The notes under the pieces: model-generated
Told to the model about the DNA's origin: nothing
Databases searched by the model: none
Seen by the model: the letters and a program-made list of their open reading frames with translations, nothing else
Made by a program: the position numbers and the translations under genes
Assembly: GCA_964479625.1 (NCBI GenBank)
Contig: CAYZMS010000021.1
Coordinates: forward strand, 14,240 to 78,239
Reading direction: 5' to 3'
DNA length: 64,000 bases
Source of the DNA: CAYZMS01 sp964479625
GTDB lineage: Bacteria > Bacteroidota > Bacteroidia > Chitinophagales > Saprospiraceae
Shown here: positions 61,025 to 64,000 of the stretch, piece by piece
Layout: the number at the start of each line of letters is the position of its first letter
Numbering within the stretch: the first letter of the stretch is position 1

Positions 61025-61570
61025 ATGGAAAATAATCGCAAATGCATTGCCCTGGATATGGACGAAGTCATCGCCAATGTCCTATCGAAATTTTTGAGGA
61101 TCTACGAAAAAGAATTTGGACGCAGACCAGAACGGGAGGAATATTGGGGCAAAAAACTTTACAAGGTCCATGGGGCGGAAATGCTGCGGGAGAATTTATT
61201 CAAAAAGGGCTTTTTTGCAAATCTGGAACCCATGGAAGGGAGTGTTGAAGGGGTGCAGGAGTTGATGAAGCATTACGATGTTTTCATCGTAACAGCTGCC
61301 CAGGAATTTATGAACTCCCTGGAAGATAAATACCAATGGTTACAACAACACTTCCCCTTTGTTTCCTGGAAGAACTTTGTATTCTGTGGGGATAAAAGCA
61401 TTATTCGAGCAGATTATATGATCGATGACCACGTATTTAATCTGGAAAATTTTCAGGGCAAAGGTTTGTTGTTCACTGCCTCTCATAATATAGGCGAAGA
61501 CCGGTTTACCCGGGTCAATAACTGGAAGGAGGTCCTCGATTTTTTCGAAGAAGAACGCGCCAACGCATAA
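61025..61570 (+). CDS. 5'(3')-deoxyribonucleotidase-like HAD hydrolase
   Basis: This 181-residue HAD phosphatase is of the NT5C type and would dephosphorylate deoxyribonucleoside monophosphates. The nucleophile and acid pair are Asp11 and Asp13 (IALDMDEVIAN). VFIVTAA supplies motif II, and KSIIRADYMIDDHVFNLENF supplies the Lys and late Asp pair. The length suits bacterial members. It probably helps control dNTP pools. The GtrA-family gene starts 22 bases after it. Confidence 0.87.
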   Translation: MENNRKCIALDMDEVIANVLSKFLRIYEKEFGRRPEREEYWGKKLYKVHGAEMLRENLFKKGFFANLEPMEGSVEGVQELMKHYDVFIVTAAQEFMNSLEDKYQWLQQHFPFVSWKNFVFCGDKSIIRADYMIDDHVFNLENFQGKGLLFTASHNIGEDRFTRVNNWKEVLDFFEEERANA

Positions 61571-61592
61571 AAGAGCCGCAGAACAGAAGTAC

Positions 61593-62012
61593 ATGGATAA
61601 AGCCTGGTGGAAACAGTTGATAGGACAGGTATTGAAGTTCGCCACCTCCGGCGCGATCGCCACCGCAATTAATATTGGGTTGTACCTATTGCTGGTGGGT
61701 AGGGGGGTGCCGCCCGTTCCTTCAAATATCATTGCCTACTCTATGGCCGTTTTGGTCAACTTTAGCCTGCATAGGCGATTTGTATTTAAGCTGAAGGGTT
61801 CGGTAAAACGAGCTTTCCTCTTATCCATGCTGGCCTCTCTAATTGGTATGGGGATCGATACCACACTGGTCTGGGCATTCAATCAGGTCGACTTTCTTTT
61901 TAAGCGGCAACTATTGTTGAAGCTGCTATCCACCGGTATTGTTTTCGGTTATAATTTTTTGTCGAAACGTTACGTATTCGAAGGGGAGTTACTGCATGAA
62001 GGGAAACCATAG
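61593..62012 (+). CDS. GtrA-family membrane protein
   Basis: The product is a 139-residue integral membrane protein with four hydrophobic helices (for example ATSGAIATAINIGLYLLLV and SNIIAYSMAVLVNFSLHRRF). The conserved NF..HRRFVFK element after the second helix is typical of GtrA. Family members are proposed to move lipid-linked sugars for cell-surface glycosylation. No glycosyltransferase is nearby. It is co-directional with the nucleotidase gene and probably shares its transcript. Confidence 0.9.
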   Translation: MDKAWWKQLIGQVLKFATSGAIATAINIGLYLLLVGRGVPPVPSNIIAYSMAVLVNFSLHRRFVFKLKGSVKRAFLLSMLASLIGMGIDTTLVWAFNQVDFLFKRQLLLKLLSTGIVFGYNFLSKRYVFEGELLHEGKP

Positions 62013-62043
62013 GTCAAAACAAGCCCTTTGATAATCGCCCTTC

Positions 62044-63519
62044 TTAATGTTGGGTTTCAGACAGCGTTTCAGCAGGTGGTGAAGGCATTTCCTGTAATAG
62101 CCACATGCGATTGATCACGTTATCTGTTTCTTCGACCTGTTTGCGCAAACTGGCAAAGCGTTTTTGTAATTCCTGCCGGGGCATAAAATCCTCCTGCTCT
62201 CTAAGGTTGGTCAGTCGTTTGGCAAAGCGCAGAAAATTGGTATGTCCTTTTTTTTGCTCGGTGGTCATCTTTTTATTTCGAATGACATAGATCCGGAAGC
62301 TCTCGATCAGGTTGAGCATAGCATCGGTCTCCCCCTGGTCGTGGTAGGTCCTTAGTAAAAGGAAATAAGTATTCAAATTGTATTTGACATCCACGAATTG
62401 GACACGCTGGAGGATCAAGGGGACTTTTTGGTATTGCTTCTTGCGATAATACAAATAGGCCAGATTGTAATTGTAGGCGTTTTCCCGCCTGTGTTCGGGC
62501 AGAAGCTCTTTATATTTTTCCAGAAATTGCTGTGTCCATTCAAATTCTTCCAGGGTACAGGCCAGGGTACAAATATTCTTGTAGCTAAACTCGTCCATCA
62601 GGCCATTGGATAATAAGAGCTGATTGTCGAGCCCCTGCTGGTAGAGTTCGAATAACTCTTTTTGATAATCCTCATCTCCTCGGTTGATGCGCCGGATACA
62701 GTAATTATTGGCAAAGGTATACAGGTCCTGTTTCTCAAGTGGAGAAAGCCGGGTCAGTTCTCCAGATAAAAGGGCCTTCAGCCCCTGGTAATGTATGGGG
62801 TTATGCTCCTCCCGCATGCTCATTAGAATGGTATAGTAAAGGACAATAGAGGTGTCTGCTTCAAATTCAGGCCACTGGGTTTCGATATAATTCAGCAGGG
62901 GTTCCAGGAAGGAAAAATTATACTGCGTATTCATCATGACCATATTGGCGGTAAGGTGGCAGCTATTGCGAAGCTTTTCGAGTATGTAATACCGATCCAG
63001 GTGGTGCAACATGCGTTCCATGGCATCGGTCTTAGACCGGTCAATATAGGTGGCGAGGTAATATCCCCGAAGGTGATGAAGGCGATATTGAGCGTAGTGG
63101 TACTCAGCATCCTGGTAGGACTGTTTATCAAGGCGTTTCTCCAACTGGCGGGCCCTGCTGTCCATAAGTTTGAACTGGTTCAGTTCGAATGCGCTTTCAA
63201 GGGTTAGAACCTGCTCCATATTGTTGTGTCGCTCCAGGTATTGCTGGGCGAGAAATTTCAGGTACAGTTTTTTTAGATTCGAAAGCAGGTTGTGTAGTTG
63301 CTGATCGTCGTATTTCTGCCCGGGCATGGCTGCAGCAAACGCGGCTTCCCGGCTCATCTTGTCCACCTTGTTTTTTTGCAGGTGCTCTAAAAGATACCGA
63401 AGCAGACGACTGGTTTCCCGATGCTGATTGAAATATGGAGAGGCGGCAAATTGTCGAAACTTCTCCTGATTTTTAATATCCAGCTCTTCCAGGTGCTTGA
63501 AAATGCGGCTTTGTTTCAT
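62044..63519 (-). CDS. Large helical repeat protein, unknown function
   Basis: The product has 491 residues, very rich in Leu, Gln, Tyr and Glu and almost entirely alpha-helical. Helix pairs resemble TPR-like repeats (for example NYNLAYLYYRKKQYQKVPLI and YNLNTYFLLLRTYHDQGETD). There is no signal peptide or membrane segment. It would act as a cytosolic scaffold or protein-interaction partner. I recall families of this type being common in Saprospiria, but I cannot name it. It is convergent with the GtrA gene and faces the non-coding end of the window. Confidence 0.75.
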   Translation of the reverse strand: MKQSRIFKHLEELDIKNQEKFRQFAASPYFNQHRETSRLLRYLLEHLQKNKVDKMSREAAFAAAMPGQKYDDQQLHNLLSNLKKLYLKFLAQQYLERHNNMEQVLTLESAFELNQFKLMDSRARQLEKRLDKQSYQDAEYHYAQYRLHHLRGYYLATYIDRSKTDAMERMLHHLDRYYILEKLRNSCHLTANMVMMNTQYNFSFLEPLLNYIETQWPEFEADTSIVLYYTILMSMREEHNPIHYQGLKALLSGELTRLSPLEKQDLYTFANNYCIRRINRGDEDYQKELFELYQQGLDNQLLLSNGLMDEFSYKNICTLACTLEEFEWTQQFLEKYKELLPEHRRENAYNYNLAYLYYRKKQYQKVPLILQRVQFVDVKYNLNTYFLLLRTYHDQGETDAMLNLIESFRIYVIRNKKMTTEQKKGHTNFLRFAKRLTNLREQEDFMPRQELQKRFASLRKQVEETDNVINRMWLLQEMPSPPAETLSETQH

Positions 63520-64000
63520 GAGATTTTTTTGAAATTCCAGTTTCGCAAGGAAGTTTTAATTTAAAAAATTGATTTTCAATGTTTTGCGGGTGTATTTTGT
63601 GAGTTTTGTTTTCAGAAAGATAATATTTTGTACTTAGAACACTTCATAAATCCCTGCATATTTGTAATGTGATCTGAAAGAAAAAATTTCAGCGACGACC
63701 TAAAAGACAATACGGCCAAAACTGCTACTAGCAGATCATAATCTCTACACACGACTTATACTGGCAATTTAATAATTCCACACTTTACGACCACTACTAA
63801 CAAATCATCCCTTAATTGAAGTGGAAGTCCGGCAGATGCCGGAGCTTTCCAACTTCATGTGAGCCCCGGTTATTAAGAACAGTGCTAGTAATTATAATCT
63901 CATGAGTGCGTATCGAAAGGGTATTACCTAAAAAAGGTAATACCCTTCTTTGTGTGCCATGCATACTATATACTGCTAGGGTTCAAGTCCCGAGCGAGCC
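63520..64000. other. Non-coding right end with structured sequence
   Basis: Nearly 480 bases without a long frame. The first 250 are AT-rich and may hold the promoter of the 62044-63519 gene on the minus strand. Around 63820-63860 the sequence folds as a nested hairpin (GAAGTGGAA with TTCCAACTTC outside, CCGGCA with TGCCGG inside). A perfect 13-bp hairpin follows at 63917-63947. The last 40 bases carry a possible GIY-YIG gene remnant (see findings). Confidence 0.6.
63917..63947 (+). terminator. Perfect hairpin, probable terminator
   Basis: AAGGGTATTACCT and AGGTAATACCCTT form an exact 13-bp stem around AAAAA. A short T-containing tail (CTTTGTG) follows. The arms are symmetric enough to act in both directions. 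No gene ends just upstream on the plus strand, so its transcript is unknown, perhaps an unannotated small RNA. Confidence 0.6.

Noticed and set aside
63960..64000. tRNA 3' end (GGGTTCAAGTCCC resembles a T-arm)
   Set aside because: The T-stem has a mismatch and no matching 5' acceptor strand lies within 100 bases upstream, so no complete tRNA can be drawn. It is kept only as an alternative explanation in the findings.
1..64000. CRISPR array, prophage or toxin-antitoxin pair
   Set aside because: No regularly spaced repeats, phage structural genes or recognisable toxin motifs were seen. The small ribbon-helix-helix-like protein at 9272 pairs with ParA, not with a toxin.

Overview
The window looks like chromosomal DNA from a Bacteroidota bacterium, most likely of the Saprospiria (Lewinella/Haliscomenobacter-like) branch. 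The reasons are a type IX secretion (T9SS) C-terminal sorting domain on a trypsin-like protease, many lineage-typical exported families (large sortilin-like/BNR propeller proteins, M14 peptidases, YceI, membrane-anchored AraC regulators), almost no Shine-Dalgarno sequences, and moderate GC. The class is an inference from protein families; there is no rRNA to check it. Genes are dense and lie on both strands.

Layout. 0-5 kb is a decaying strip: a gene cut by the left edge, a frameshifted membrane protein, a WYL regulator with a stop at codon 5 and a late frameshift, an intact outer-membrane barrel gene, a dead IS66-type element with 14-bp inverted repeats, and the tail of an outer-membrane protein gene that the element abuts. 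5-12 kb holds a 1035-residue BNR/sortilin-like exported protein, a ParA ATPase with a small ribbon-helix-helix-like partner, and a patatin-BamA fusion. 12-20.5 kb holds PEP carboxylase, OxyR divergent from an ankyrin/flavin-monooxygenase pair, and a B12-dependent ribonucleotide reductase. 20.6-28 kb holds YceI, a secreted unknown, an AraC-type regulator with a membrane domain, a three-gene TrpXYZ-like ABC transporter, an acyltransferase-like protein and a geranylgeranyl-reductase-family flavoprotein. 28-37 kb is a core housekeeping block: truA-clpX-clpP-tig on the minus strand, then tRNA-Leu(UAG), then rsh, a Fur-family regulator and purA on the plus strand.

37-49 kb carries a methyltransferase with a lipoprotein signal, fumarylacetoacetase, the T9SS protease, NAD(P)HX epimerase, an M14 peptidase and a second BNR/sortilin-like protein paralogous to the one at 5 kb. 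49.5-53.6 kb is an accessory patch: methyltransferase, SRPBCC protein and YeeE/YedE transporter (all intact), then four consecutive broken genes (DUF427, ClbS/DfsB, TfoX and SDR remnants), the last two joined by a deletion. 53.7-63.5 kb returns to mostly ordinary genes (metF, MerR regulator, a frameshifted DM13 lipoprotein, a barrel protein, SDR, lpxH, a propeller-like protein, an exported RidA, a 5'-nucleotidase, GtrA and a large helical protein). The last 480 bases are non-coding, with a strong hairpin and what may be the remnant of a GIY-YIG gene.

I found no CRISPR array, prophage, secretion cluster or clear new defence system. The least explained signals are a very high density of the palindrome TTCGAA across the window (roughly 80 copies by eye), the clustering of broken genes in two patches, the ParA pair without ParB, the lipoprotein methyltransferase, and small palindromic intergenic repeats sharing the core GCCTTGCACCTA.
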